From: CBDUXT01 sp965371245 | GTDB taxonomy: Bacteria > Planctomycetota > Phycisphaerae > UBA1845 | DNA: 24,631 nucleotides | Direction of reading: 5' to 3' | Assembly: GCA_965371245.1 (NCBI GenBank) | Contig: CBDUXT010000085.1 | Location: forward strand, 1-24,631 | Shown: positions 7,168-15,362 of the stretch, piece after piece | Layout of the letters: every line of letters starts with the position of its first letter | How positions within the stretch are numbered: the first letter of the stretch is position 1 | Made by a program: the position numbers and the translations under genes | Notes under the pieces: generated by a model | Told to the model about the DNA's origin: nothing | Database searches by the model: none | What the model saw: the letters and a program-made list of their open reading frames with translations, nothing else

Positions 7168-7796
7168 TCGTTCGGATCAGCGGCACGCTTGTGGACGTGT
7201 ACGAAGAGTCGATCGTGATCGAGCGGCAGGGTCTGGCGCGTGAGGTGCTGGTTCCGCGCTACGCGATTGCGGAGTTGGCCGCTCATCGTGGACAGGTCGT
7301 CACGCTGCATACGTGCGAGTTCCTTGAGGGCAACCAGGCGTCGGGAAACCTGGTGCCGCGCATGCTCGGGTTCCTTCACACGGAAGACCGGGAGTTTTTC
7401 ACGAAGTTCGTCAACGTCAAGGGTATCGGCCCGCGCAAGGCGTTGAAGGCGCTTAGCGAACCAGCGCGAAGAATCGCCACGTGGATCGAATCCGGCGACG
7501 TTCAGTCACTCAAGAGACTGAGCGGAATCGGCGCGCGGTCGGCCGACCTGATCGTCGCCTCCCTCAAAGGAACACTCGGGCATCTGGCCACCGGCTCGGC
7601 GGATGTGCGTACCGCGGAGGCCACGCATCTTTCCGACGCGCAACGTGATGCCATCGAGGTTCTGGTGGCATGGGGCGACCCGCGCGGCGATGCCCAGCGA
7701 TGGCTGGAACGGGCGGCGCAGCTTCACCCCGACACGGTGGCCGCCGACGAGTGGGTCCGGGCGGCCTATCGGGTGAAGACCGGCGCGGAAGGATAG
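7164..7796 (+). CDS. ruvA: Holliday junction branch migration protein RuvA
   Basis: RuvA binds the four-way junction as a tetramer and loads the RuvB motor. The 210-residue product has the N-terminal OB fold (about 1-64), two helix-hairpin-helix motifs (VKGIGPRKALKAL at 85-97 and LSGIGARSADLIVASL at 119-134), and a C-terminal domain that contacts RuvB. The start is ATG 7164, sharing ATGA with the ruvC stop, with GAGG at 7151-7154 as ribosome-binding site. An in-frame codon further upstream would lie inside ruvC and is not needed. Confidence 0.95.
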   Translation: MIVRISGTLVDVYEESIVIERQGLAREVLVPRYAIAELAAHRGQVVTLHTCEFLEGNQASGNLVPRMLGFLHTEDREFFTKFVNVKGIGPRKALKALSEPARRIATWIESGDVQSLKRLSGIGARSADLIVASLKGTLGHLATGSADVRTAEATHLSDAQRDAIEVLVAWGDPRGDAQRWLERAAQLHPDTVAADEWVRAAYRVKTGAEG

Positions 7797-7816
7797 GGAC
7801 CTGTTGGTGACACACG

Positions 7817-8857
7817 ATGGCACGTGATCGACTGCTATCCGGCAAGGAACGCCCCGGCGACCAGATCGTCGATGTGGCGCTTCGGCCGAAGCGCATGGAC
7901 GAGATGGTCGGGCAGCGCCCGGTGCTCGAGAAACTCGAGATCGCCATGCGGGCGGCCACGATCCGCGGCGAGCCGCTGGAACACATTCTTCTCGACGGCC
8001 CGCCGGGCTTGGGTAAGACGACGCTCGCTCACGTCATCGCCGCCGAGATGAGCGAGCGAGCCCCACGTATCACCTCCGGTCCCTCGCTCGCCAAACAGGC
8101 CGACCTGATGTCGCTCTTGACCAACCTGGAAACCGGCGACGTGCTGTTCATCGATGAAATCCATCGATTGCCGACGGTGGTCGAGGAGTTTCTCTATCCG
8201 GCCATGGAGGACTTCCGCGTCGATTTCACGATCGAAGGGGGTCTCAGCGGTCGCGTGGTCAACTTCGCCCTGAAGCGGTTTACGCTGATCGGGGCGACCA
8301 CACGCGCGGGCATGCTCAGCGGCGCGATGCGTGACCGGTTCGGGCATCACTATCATTTGGACTTCTATTCGACGGACGAGTTGACGACCATCCTTCACCG
8401 CTCGGCCGGGCGGCTGGAGCTGTCGGCCGCGCCCGGCACGCTCGAGCTGATTGCGGGTCGAAGCCGCGGCACGCCGCGCGTGGCCAACCGGCTGCTCCGA
8501 CGGGTGCGAGACTACGCCCAGGTCCGCGGGGACGGCACGTTGAACGAACGCCTCGTCGTAGAGGCGCTTGAGATTCAGCAGATCGACTCGCTCGGTCTGG
8601 ACGAGTTGGATCGCCAGTTCCTACGGGCGCTGATCTCGGTCTACGGTGGGGGTCCGGCGGGCATCGAAGCCATCGCCGCCACCATGGGGCAGGAACGCGA
8701 CACGCTCGAAGACATGGTGGAGCCCTACCTGCTTCAGATCGGGTTTGTCGTGCGAACCCGGCAGGGTCGACAGGCCACGCGCAGCGCCTACGAACACCTG
8801 TCGTTGCGCTACGAACCCCGTGACAGCGATTCGAGTGGGCAATCGACGCTCTTTTGA
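7817..8857 (+). CDS. ruvB: Holliday junction ATP-dependent DNA helicase RuvB
   Basis: A 346-residue AAA+ motor that drives branch migration with RuvA. It has Walker A GPPGLGKT (61-68), Walker B VLFIDEIH (109-116), sensor 1 GATTRAG (159-165), and an arginine finger in MRDRF near 172-174. A C-terminal winged helix for DNA binding follows, including YGGGPAGIEAIA. The gene follows ruvA by 20 bp, and the full set C-A-B is contiguous. The final residues are polar and variable. A dispersed repeat begins 7 bp after the stop. Confidence 0.97.
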   Translation: MARDRLLSGKERPGDQIVDVALRPKRMDEMVGQRPVLEKLEIAMRAATIRGEPLEHILLDGPPGLGKTTLAHVIAAEMSERAPRITSGPSLAKQADLMSLLTNLETGDVLFIDEIHRLPTVVEEFLYPAMEDFRVDFTIEGGLSGRVVNFALKRFTLIGATTRAGMLSGAMRDRFGHHYHLDFYSTDELTTILHRSAGRLELSAAPGTLELIAGRSRGTPRVANRLLRRVRDYAQVRGDGTLNERLVVEALEIQQIDSLGLDELDRQFLRALISVYGGGPAGIEAIAATMGQERDTLEDMVEPYLLQIGFVVRTRQGRQATRSAYEHLSLRYEPRDSDSSGQSTLF

Positions 8858-8863
8858 GCCGGG

Positions 8864-8972
8864 GCCCCCGGGTCCGTGGGGCTTCCGGCGGGACGGGTAC
8901 GCTGAGTCAGAGCCGCAGGCGCCAGCCCGCGGACCCCGGCGTCATCATGTCACCGGGCTCGCGCCCGCCGGC
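8864..8972 (+). repeat. Two-hairpin dispersed element, copy 2
   Basis: It matches 22444-22552 at about 98 of 109 positions without gaps. It contains hairpin A (8913-8932, loop GCCA) and hairpin B (core CGGGC-TCGC-GCCCG, 8954-8967). It lies immediately after ruvB and before ispH, in plus orientation. Confidence 0.9.
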
Positions 8973-9090
8973 TGGGTGGAGGTAGTCCCGCACGATTCTT
9001 GCGTATACAATAGCTTCGAGAACGCTGCTGCGATTTCGCACACACGCCGGTGTGGCCGGAGCTTGCGTTGGGATTCAGGAACCCGTCCGA

Positions 9091-9933
9091 ATGAAAGTCC
9101 GATTGGCCGAATCGCGGGGTTTTTGTTTCGGCGTGGAAGACGCGATCGAAGCCGCTGAAGGCGCCCTTCAAGCCAATGGATCCGGCAAAGTCGTCGCCCT
9201 GGGACCGGTGATCCACAACAAGCAGGTTGTCGATCGGCTTCAACAACAGGGCCTCGACCAGACCGCCGACCTCGAAACGATCGATCCGGCGAAAGTTCTC
9301 CTGATTCGATCGCACGGGGCCGACCCCGAGACATTCCAGCGGGCCGCGGATCGCGGGCTGGAGGTGGTTGATGCGACGTGCGTTCTCGTGAAGCGAGCAC
9401 AGAACGTCGTACGGCAGCTCCACGAAGAGGGTTACCACGTCCTTATGATCGGCGACCCCGACCACCCGGAGGTCCGCGGCGTCATCGGCTATGCTCCGAA
9501 CGTGACGGTCATCGATCGCGGCGCCAACCTCGAGGAGGCACTTCCCTATCGGGAGCGCCTCGGCATCGTGGCGCAAACCACCCACTCGCCCGAGCACGTA
9601 GCCGACATGATCGCCGAGATACTCAAGCGTCCGTATCGAGAGGTGAAAATCGTCAACACGCTTTGTCTCGAGGTGACGCGGAGGCAGGAGGCAGCCATCG
9701 CCCTGGCACACGAGGTGGATGTGATGTTCGTGCTCGGCGGCTTGCACTCGGCCAACACACGAGAGCTGGCGCGGCTGTGCCGCGAAGAAGAGTGCGAGAC
9801 GTATCACCTGGAAACGTGGGATCAGTTCGAGCCGGCCATGGCGGCGGGCAAGAAAACCGCGGGCGTGACGGCCGGTGCCTCGACTCCCGAGACGGTCATC
9901 TCGGAGTTCGTGCGGGGCCTCGAGGGTCTGTGA
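9091..9933 (+). CDS. ispH: 4-hydroxy-3-methylbut-2-enyl diphosphate reductase IspH
   Basis: IspH is the last enzyme of the MEP pathway; it reduces HMBPP to IPP and DMAPP with an iron-sulfur cluster. From ATG 9091 the product is 280 residues. The three cluster cysteines are C12 (GFCFG), C97 (DATC) and C192 (NTLC). Substrate-binding histidines are H42 (VIHN), H75 (RSHG) and H125 (DHPEV), with E127 as the proton-relay glutamate. SANT in GGLHSANTREL matches the SxN motif. The segment after DATC reads VLVKRAQ instead of the common PLVxKVH, a mild divergence. AGGA lies about 10 nt upstream of ATG 9091; GTG 9052 is less likely. Neighbouring genes are not of the same pathway. Confidence 0.95.
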   Translation: MKVRLAESRGFCFGVEDAIEAAEGALQANGSGKVVALGPVIHNKQVVDRLQQQGLDQTADLETIDPAKVLLIRSHGADPETFQRAADRGLEVVDATCVLVKRAQNVVRQLHEEGYHVLMIGDPDHPEVRGVIGYAPNVTVIDRGANLEEALPYRERLGIVAQTTHSPEHVADMIAEILKRPYREVKIVNTLCLEVTRRQEAAIALAHEVDVMFVLGGLHSANTRELARLCREEECETYHLETWDQFEPAMAAGKKTAGVTAGASTPETVISEFVRGLEGL

Positions 9934-9993
9934 CGGTCGCGTCTGGAAAGAGGTTTCTCAACGACGCGGTGAGCGAGAAATCGAGGAGTTCAA

Positions 9994-10233
9994 ATGGCTG
10001 AACCAAAACACGGTAACGCGCCGTTGGTGGTGGAGGAAACGGCCGGGAAAAAGGCCTATTGCCAGTGCGGGCTATCCGCCAAGTTGCCCTACTGTGACGG
10101 CGCGCACAGTCGCGAGGGAACGACGCTGGCGCCGGTCGTCGTGGAGGTTGCCGAGGCCGGCAAGAAGGCGGTCTGTCAGTGCCACCGGAGTGGCAACCTG
10201 CCCTGGTGTGACGGTACCCATAGCCGATCGTAG
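9994..10233 (+). CDS. Tandem CDGSH-type iron-sulfur protein
   Basis: This 79-residue protein is two CDGSH domains back to back. Both carry the three-cysteine, one-histidine ligand set of a [2Fe-2S] cluster: CQCGLSAKLPYCDGAH (about 23-38) and CQCHRSGNLPWCDGTH (about 61-76). It has no membrane anchor, so it is a soluble cytosolic redox or cluster-carrier protein of the bacterial tandem type. Its partner is unknown. ATG 9994 follows GAGGAG at 5 nt. It lies 60 bp after ispH, itself an iron-sulfur enzyme, so co-transcription and a link in electron or cluster supply are possible but unproven. Confidence 0.92.
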   Translation: MAEPKHGNAPLVVEETAGKKAYCQCGLSAKLPYCDGAHSREGTTLAPVVVEVAEAGKKAVCQCHRSGNLPWCDGTHSRS

Positions 10234-10327
10234 AGCATTCGCCGTTTCGTTGTTCCAAGCCGCGGACCTTTGGCGGCCCGTTGAGACCGACCGACACCTG
10301 GTTCATGGGTCACGCCTGAATCCGCGG

Positions 10328-10402
10328 GTGTGCCACTGCTCTTGAGCAGTGCAGGGATTCCACCAGAGCTGCCGTCGGCACGGCTCAAGAGCAGTGGCAC
10401 AC
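10328..10402. repeat. 20-bp perfect inverted repeat with nested palindrome
   Basis: GTGTGCCACTGCTCTTGAGC (10328-10347) is the exact reverse complement of 10383-10402, with a 35-nt loop. The left arm also forms its own palindrome with the next bases, CACTGCTC-TT-GAGCAGTG (10335-10352), so two alternative folds compete. No run of T follows, which argues against a simple terminator. It is probably a dispersed palindromic repeat. Confidence 0.9.
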
Positions 10403-10458
10403 GGTACGGGGTGGATCTGAACCCGCAAAATGATGTGTGACCATGCGCTAGGTGTGGT

Positions 10459-10475
10459 ACCGGCTCTTAGCCGGT
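10459..10475. repeat. ACCGGCT-CTT-AGCCGGT hairpin
   Basis: Seven-base arms with a 3-nt loop, followed by GAGA. The sequence is close to 6538-6554 upstream of ruvC, apart from the CTT loop that is absent there. Confidence 0.6.
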
Positions 10476-10557
10476 GAGAAAAGATGGGCTGCTTGGATAG
10501 AACGCTCCGGACGGTGGCCGTCGAGCGGCTTGACCAACGACAGGAAGGTGTACGGCC

Positions 10558-12051
10558 TTGCTCATCCTGCCGACTCTGTGGTGGCTCTTCTTCTGGACCG
10601 CGCTGGGGCTCTGCGTGGGCAGCTTCCTCAACGCCATCATCCATCGCCTTCCGCGAAACCAGACGATACGCGAGCCGCGCTGGTCGGCGTGTCCCTCCTG
10701 TAAACATCGCATCTTCTGGTACGACAACATTCCGCTGATCAGCTTCATTCTTCTACGAGGTCGGTGTCGCAACTGCCGCGTGCCCATATCCACGCGGTAT
10801 GTCGTGATCGAAGCGGCGATGGCCTTGATCGTCCTGATGTTGCTGGATGCGTTCTTCGTCGGGCACGTTCGCGAAGGACTGCTTGATAGCCCGTTCGGGC
10901 TGACCGACGTTCTGGCCGCGGATTGGCCCATCCTGCTCGCGCACATCATTCTGTTCGCCTGCCTGCTTCCGATGTCGGTGATCGACCTCGAGCATTATTG
11001 GGTGGACATCCGGTTCACGAATTTCGCCACCCTCGCCGGCTTTGGCCTTCACGCGATTTGGACGCCACGCCACGCAAGGGCATGGATTCGTCCGGACGAC
11101 TCAACCGCCATGGTGTCGCTCTTCGCCCTCGCGGGTCTTGGCATAACCTGGATTTGGTTGATCTGCCAGCCGCACGTGGAACCCGAAAAGCTTGAAGAGC
11201 CGACGACCCCGCCGCCTGTCGAGCCTCCCGGCCCCGTCGGGTTCCGGCGGCAGCCGCCCTCGCTCGCCTCGCCGTCTCGTCTTGCCGGCTGGCTCGCGAT
11301 TTCGTTGATGATCGCGCTGCTGACGGCCCTCATGCTCGATGCCGGGTTCGGCGTGAATCTACGGCACCCGGGACGCGGGCTCCTGCCTCTGTTCTTCTTC
11401 TTTGCGCTCGTGGTGTGGGAGAGCACGGTGAATCGACCGGCCGACCAGGAAATTGTCGATGCCCTCGACAGCGAGAAACCGCTGGCGCGACGCATGGTCC
11501 TCGGCGAGCTGGCGGTCTTCTTGCCCTGTATTGCGGCCGGCGCTATCGGCTGGTGGGTCATGAACCGCACGACCGGGGTAGCCGACGGGCTCAGTGCAGC
11601 CGTGCACTTTCAGGTTCGCCTTGGGGACGCACCGCTTCTACGCGGCTGGAGCCCCGTCTTCGGATTGGCGACGGCCGCCAGCGGCTACCTGATTTCCGGC
11701 GCGCTGGGCTGGTTCGTTCGGATCGCGTTTACGCTTCTTTTTGGCAAAGAGGCGTTTGGTTCGGGCGACATTCACCTGATGGCGGCGGCCGGCTGTGTCG
11801 CGGGCTGGCCGGTGGTGCTCCTGGGTTTTTTCCTGACCGTCGTGCTCGCACTGCTGGGTTGGGTGTTGGCGTTGCCGTTCAAGCGCTCCCACGCGCTGCC
11901 CCTGGGTCCGTGGCTCTCGCTTTCGTTCCTGACGGTTGCGCTCTTCCATGATTCGATCCTTCGGTGGCCTTTCATCGAGCGCTTGATCACAGTTGTCGAT
12001 GTGTTGATTCTGGATAACTCACAGGTTCTTCCTTTCGAGAGTTTCCGATGA
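10558..12051 (+). CDS. Prepilin peptidase (A24 aspartic protease), unusually long
   Basis: This inner-membrane enzyme cleaves and often N-methylates prepilins and pseudopilins for type IV pili or type II secretion. The N-terminal domain has the motif GSFLNAIIHRLP (21-32) and four zinc-type cysteines (C45, C48, C70, C73). The catalytic aspartates are D143 in SVIDLEHYWVD and D404 in the GxGD motif GSGDIHL. Usual family members have 250-290 residues, whereas this one has 497. The extra length lies between the aspartates and includes a Pro-rich linker (215-235) and several added membrane helices. The start is TTG 10558, chosen because GGAAGG lies 9 nt upstream and the protein begins at the first helix. 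The stop overlaps the next gene in ATGA. No pilin gene is in the window. Confidence 0.9.
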   Translation: MLILPTLWWLFFWTALGLCVGSFLNAIIHRLPRNQTIREPRWSACPSCKHRIFWYDNIPLISFILLRGRCRNCRVPISTRYVVIEAAMALIVLMLLDAFFVGHVREGLLDSPFGLTDVLAADWPILLAHIILFACLLPMSVIDLEHYWVDIRFTNFATLAGFGLHAIWTPRHARAWIRPDDSTAMVSLFALAGLGITWIWLICQPHVEPEKLEEPTTPPPVEPPGPVGFRRQPPSLASPSRLAGWLAISLMIALLTALMLDAGFGVNLRHPGRGLLPLFFFFALVVWESTVNRPADQEIVDALDSEKPLARRMVLGELAVFLPCIAAGAIGWWVMNRTTGVADGLSAAVHFQVRLGDAPLLRGWSPVFGLATAASGYLISGALGWFVRIAFTLLFGKEAFGSGDIHLMAAAGCVAGWPVVLLGFFLTVVLALLGWVLALPFKRSHALPLGPWLSLSFLTVALFHDSILRWPFIERLITVVDVLILDNSQVLPFESFR

Positions 12052-12431
12052 GTGTTGTCTTCAAGCAGCTCCGCGTCTATCTTCGCGGGAGCCTGATCGC
12101 CCTGGTCTCGGTCGCGATCGGCATTGCGTTGTTCGAGAATCGTGCCAACTCCGTGTCGTTCTGGTTCTTCGGGCTGACCGACCCGAACAAGTCCGTGAAC
12201 GTACTCTGGTTGATTCTTTGGACCGCCGTGGCCACGCTCGGTTCGTGGTGGACGTTTTCGCTCGGCTGGGGGGTGTGGACGGATATGCGCGAGATCAAGC
12301 GGTTGCAGAAGATCAGCCACGCGGCACAGGAGTTGGATCAGCGCGAAGTCGAGTTGGAACAGCGCGAGCGGCGTGTCGATCTCAAGCTTCACCAGGCGAT
12401 CTCGGATGAAGAGCCATCGGCGGACGATTAG
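12048..12431 (+). CDS. Small two-helix membrane protein with C-terminal coiled coil (LapA-like)
   Basis: The 127-residue product has two hydrophobic helices, near 15-31 and 50-72, and then a charged helical tail (about 78-118, rich in Glu, Gln and Arg) likely to form a cytoplasmic coiled coil. This layout resembles LapA-domain (DUF1049) proteins, which in E. coli aid lipopolysaccharide assembly, but the sequence match cannot be tested here. The start shares ATGA with the prepilin peptidase stop, so the two are co-translated. The pairing with a prepilin peptidase could hint at envelope assembly. Confidence 0.75.
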   Translation: MSVVFKQLRVYLRGSLIALVSVAIGIALFENRANSVSFWFFGLTDPNKSVNVLWLILWTAVATLGSWWTFSLGWGVWTDMREIKRLQKISHAAQELDQREVELEQRERRVDLKLHQAISDEEPSADD

Positions 12432-12557
12432 ACGTTTTCGCATGTTGCGTCACACTGTTCCCAGACGATCTCTCGTGAAGAATCCGGATTCGCCGGCTAC
12501 CCGCGAGCAGAGTTTTCTCCAGGCCAGAATGGTTCGTGTAATAGAGGGAGAGCCGTG

Positions 12558-13229
12558 ATGAGCACGATCGTGAAGTATCGCATGGACTATCGATGGATTC
12601 CGGCTGTGCTGCTGGGGGTGGCCGTGACCGGGTGCGCATCTCCCGGGCAACGGCGGATCGCCTTGCTCGAGAAGAACAATGCACAGCTTACCGCTCGATT
12701 CAATCAGATCGCCGGCGAACTGGATGCCGCCGCCAGGGACCAAGGCGAGCTGAACCGTCGCCTCCAAACAGTACATGCGGAGGCGGCGGCACTTCGCGCC
12801 CAATTGGAACAACAGTTGGCCGAACCGATCGCTCCGACGGGATGGACCAACGTACCCGGCGGGGCGATGATCGCCATTGAGGGTAGCGTGCTGTTTGTGC
12901 CGGGGAACGCCACCATTCGCTCGGAGGCCAGCCGCACGTTGGATGCGGTGGCAAGCACGCTTCGGGGTGAGTACGCCGACAAGGACATCCTGGTCGTCGG
13001 GCATACGGACGATCAACCCATTCGCAAGAGCGGATGGGACGACAACCTTCAGCTCAGTGCCGAACGGGCCCTCGCCGTGGTGCGCTACCTCGGTGAACGA
13101 GGCGTTTCGCTTGAACGAATCATCGGCGGCGGCTGCGGGAATCAGCGCCCGCGGGCGCCCAACAACTCGCCGGCGAATCGGGCGGCCAACCGGCGCGTCG
13201 AGATTTTCGCGATTGAACCGCGGTCGTAG
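12558..13229 (+). CDS. OmpA-domain lipoprotein with coiled coil
   Basis: The 223-residue protein has a signal peptide with lipobox VTGC (C26). A long helical, probably coiled-coil segment follows (about 32-88), then a C-terminal OmpA-like peptidoglycan-binding domain (about 100-218). Family marks in that domain are GHTDDQPI (148-155), LSAERA (166-171) and NRAANRRVEI (207-216). It would tether the outer membrane or another envelope layer to peptidoglycan, like Pal or MotB-type proteins. ATG 12558 follows GAGGGAG at 7 nt; the GTG one codon upstream is less likely. The gene ends 36 bp from the convergent polysaccharide cluster, with no visible terminator between. Confidence 0.92.
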   Translation: MSTIVKYRMDYRWIPAVLLGVAVTGCASPGQRRIALLEKNNAQLTARFNQIAGELDAAARDQGELNRRLQTVHAEAAALRAQLEQQLAEPIAPTGWTNVPGGAMIAIEGSVLFVPGNATIRSEASRTLDAVASTLRGEYADKDILVVGHTDDQPIRKSGWDDNLQLSAERALAVVRYLGERGVSLERIIGGGCGNQRPRAPNNSPANRAANRRVEIFAIEPRS

Positions 13230-13265
13230 CCCTCGCGCCGTTACATGTTTCCAGTGGCTGAGGTG

Positions 13266-14378
13266 TCAACCGCCACGGCGTGCGCGGGTGTAGACGGCGA
13301 GTGTCTTCTCCGCGATGCGGCTCCAATCGTACGCCTCGGCGAGTTGAAGATTGTGTGTCCCCATCTCCGCCAGCTCATCGCGTCGCGCGGCGACCGTTCG
13401 CATACATTCCAGCAAGGCGTCCGGCCCATCGGGGTCGTAGAGAAACGCGCCCTTCTCATCAAGCAGTTCGGCGAAGTGTCCGACTCGCGGAGCGAGGCAC
13501 GCGCGGCCAAACGACATGGCCAGGAGCGCCGCCCCGGAGGTCAGGTTGTCGCGATAGGGAAGGACCACCGCGTCGCTCGCGTTCATGTAGAGCTGAATCG
13601 CTTCGTCGGGCACGTACCCCGGCGTGAACCTGATGTTGGGCTCGCCCGAAACCGCCTCTCGGATGACCTCCTCGGATTCCCCGGTCAGCGGCTTGCCCGC
13701 GACCAGAAGGAAGAGGTCGGCGCGCCCAAGGCGGCGAAACGCGCGGACCAGTTCGAGCACGCCTTTGTACGGACGTATCTGACCGAAAAAGAGGAAGACC
13801 AAGCCGTCTTCCGGTAGCGACAGGCGTTCCCGCGCCGCCGACCGGCTTAGCTCATTGGGATAGCAGCCGATGTAGTGGCCATGAGGGATGACGGCGAGAT
13901 GCCCGCCCTTGTGCAACGCGAATCGAGCCGCGAGACGCTCTCGTGCCGATTCGCCGTGTACGATGATCGCATGCGCCCGTCGCGCGATCCAGCGCGTACA
14001 AAACCGATCGATCGCCTGGTTCGTGGCTTCATGGTGTCCAAGGTTGTGGGCCGTCCAGACAATTCTGCAGCCCAGCAGTCGGAGCAGCGTGACCGCACTG
14101 AGTGAGAAACCGAGCCGCAGCCAGGAGTGTTTCTTCCTCGGTGTCTCGTGGAACGCGTGAAGCCAATGCAGATGCAGGATGTGTGGCCTTGTTCGCAGCA
14201 GCCCCACGAAAATAGAGCCAACCGTTTGGCGGAACCGCCCGACGTGAACGCCTAGCGCGCGCAGGTTCTCATCCAGCAAGCGTTGATAGGGATTGCCGTA
14301 CCACTGCGGCAGGAAAACCACGCGCAGCGCCGCCGCCTTCTCGGACCGGGTACGGTTGTCTCTTGCTGTCGTATCCAT
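13266..14378 (-). CDS. Glycosyltransferase, GT4-like
   Basis: A 370-residue GT-B fold sugar transferase, the last gene of the minus-strand polysaccharide cluster. Recognisable blocks are HLHWLH (69-74), WTAHNLGHHE (108-117), VIPHGHY (163-169), and the nucleotide-sugar region FGQIRPYKG (198-206). The usual EX7E motif is replaced by the variant LPYRDNLTSGAALLAMSFG (273-291), as in some GT4 subfamilies that act on polysaccharide repeat units. Donor and acceptor sugars cannot be told. The protein has no signal peptide and would work at the cytoplasmic membrane face. It starts 6 bp after the sulfotransferase stop. Confidence 0.88.
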   Translation of the reverse strand: MDTTARDNRTRSEKAAALRVVFLPQWYGNPYQRLLDENLRALGVHVGRFRQTVGSIFVGLLRTRPHILHLHWLHAFHETPRKKHSWLRLGFSLSAVTLLRLLGCRIVWTAHNLGHHEATNQAIDRFCTRWIARRAHAIIVHGESARERLAARFALHKGGHLAVIPHGHYIGCYPNELSRSAARERLSLPEDGLVFLFFGQIRPYKGVLELVRAFRRLGRADLFLLVAGKPLTGESEEVIREAVSGEPNIRFTPGYVPDEAIQLYMNASDAVVLPYRDNLTSGAALLAMSFGRACLAPRVGHFAELLDEKGAFLYDPDGPDALLECMRTVAARRDELAEMGTHNLQLAEAYDWSRIAEKTLAVYTRARRGG

Positions 14379-14384
14379 TGGCTA

Positions 14385-15362
14385 TCACGGACGAGGTTGA
14401 CGGCTCCGCTTGCGCCGTCGTCCAGCGACGAACCGCCCCCATGCCGGCCCTAGGATGGGCCTGAGCGGCTCCAGCAGCAACGTCGGCAAGTCGAGGATGC
14501 GGTTCCACATCGTCCACGCCCGCCGACTGGTGTCGCACTCTTGCAAGGGGTAGCCGAACTGACGCATGGGTTCTCCGGCGATCCAGTTGAAGCGCTCATG
14601 CCGCGCTCGATTCCAATGGCGCCATCGTGACATGGGATCGAAGGCAGGCGTCTTCGCCACGGGCTTCCAGTGAACCGGCTTGGCGCCGTGGTCGCTCATC
14701 GTCGAAGACCCCCTGATGGGTAGACGTTCGGCCGCTTCGAAATCGTAGCGACCCGCGTCCAATCCGAGAAAACCAAGGATCCGACGCAACTCCTCTTCGA
14801 GCGAGTTCCACAAGTCCTCGTAGCGCACGATCATGTGCCGGGCTTCTGGGCCGCGATGCGCTTGGTCGAACGCCAGGATGGTTTGGGCGGCGCGAGCCCA
14901 CTCGCGTACCGCCCACCCGCGGTGCCAGCCGAAGGTCTTGATGCCGGACTCCACGACGTTCCGCCCGTCTCGAACGAGGATCAGCAATGGGACGTTGGGG
15001 AACAGACGGGGAAACTCGGACAGGTTGTCAACGCGAGGGGTCTTGGTGACAACCCGATGACCCGGATCGCGCGACGCGAGAAACGAGACGATCGCACCGC
15101 CGAACGATTCATGGAGGGCCTCCATCGTTCCCGGTTTCAGGCTGTGGCCGGGCGCCCAATGATACGAGACGTCGTGAAAGTACCGAAGCAACTGATCGAC
15201 ATGGGCGACGAAGTAATCCTCCCAGATGGGAGCTGGGTTCCCGCAATCCGGATGCACCTGAAGCAGATCATGCAGGAAGTTGGTGCCGCAACGTGGGAAC
15301 ACACCCAGAATGAAGATCGGCGTGGCCGCCCTTCCAGTGTCATTCGACGGGGAGTCAGTCAT
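14385..15362 (-). CDS. PAPS-dependent sulfotransferase
   Basis: The protein transfers sulfate from PAPS to a hydroxyl, here most likely on the glycan made by this cluster. The 5'-phosphosulfate loop is FPRCGTNFL (22-30, a variant of RSGTT), and the 3'-phosphate motif is VRDGRNVVESG (130-140). From ATG 15362 the product is 325 residues and overlaps the end of the preceding GT4 by 8 bp (ATGACTGA). In-frame ATGs at 15365 and 15389 are alternatives; none has a strong ribosome-binding site. Sulfotransferases are abundant in planctomycetes, which fits the inferred source. Confidence 0.88.
   Translation of the reverse strand: MTDSPSNDTGRAATPIFILGVFPRCGTNFLHDLLQVHPDCGNPAPIWEDYFVAHVDQLLRYFHDVSYHWAPGHSLKPGTMEALHESFGGAIVSFLASRDPGHRVVTKTPRVDNLSEFPRLFPNVPLLILVRDGRNVVESGIKTFGWHRGWAVREWARAAQTILAFDQAHRGPEARHMIVRYEDLWNSLEEELRRILGFLGLDAGRYDFEAAERLPIRGSSTMSDHGAKPVHWKPVAKTPAFDPMSRWRHWNRARHERFNWIAGEPMRQFGYPLQECDTSRRAWTMWNRILDLPTLLLEPLRPILGPAWGRFVAGRRRKRSRQPRP

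Larger units (their letters stand above)
10234..10557. other. Intergenic region with large inverted repeat
   Basis: No gene is supported here. It holds the 20-bp perfect inverted repeat 10328-10402, a second hairpin at 10459-10475, and a good ribosome-binding site GGAAGG (10543-10548) for the prepilin peptidase. I see no clear promoter. Confidence 0.6.
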
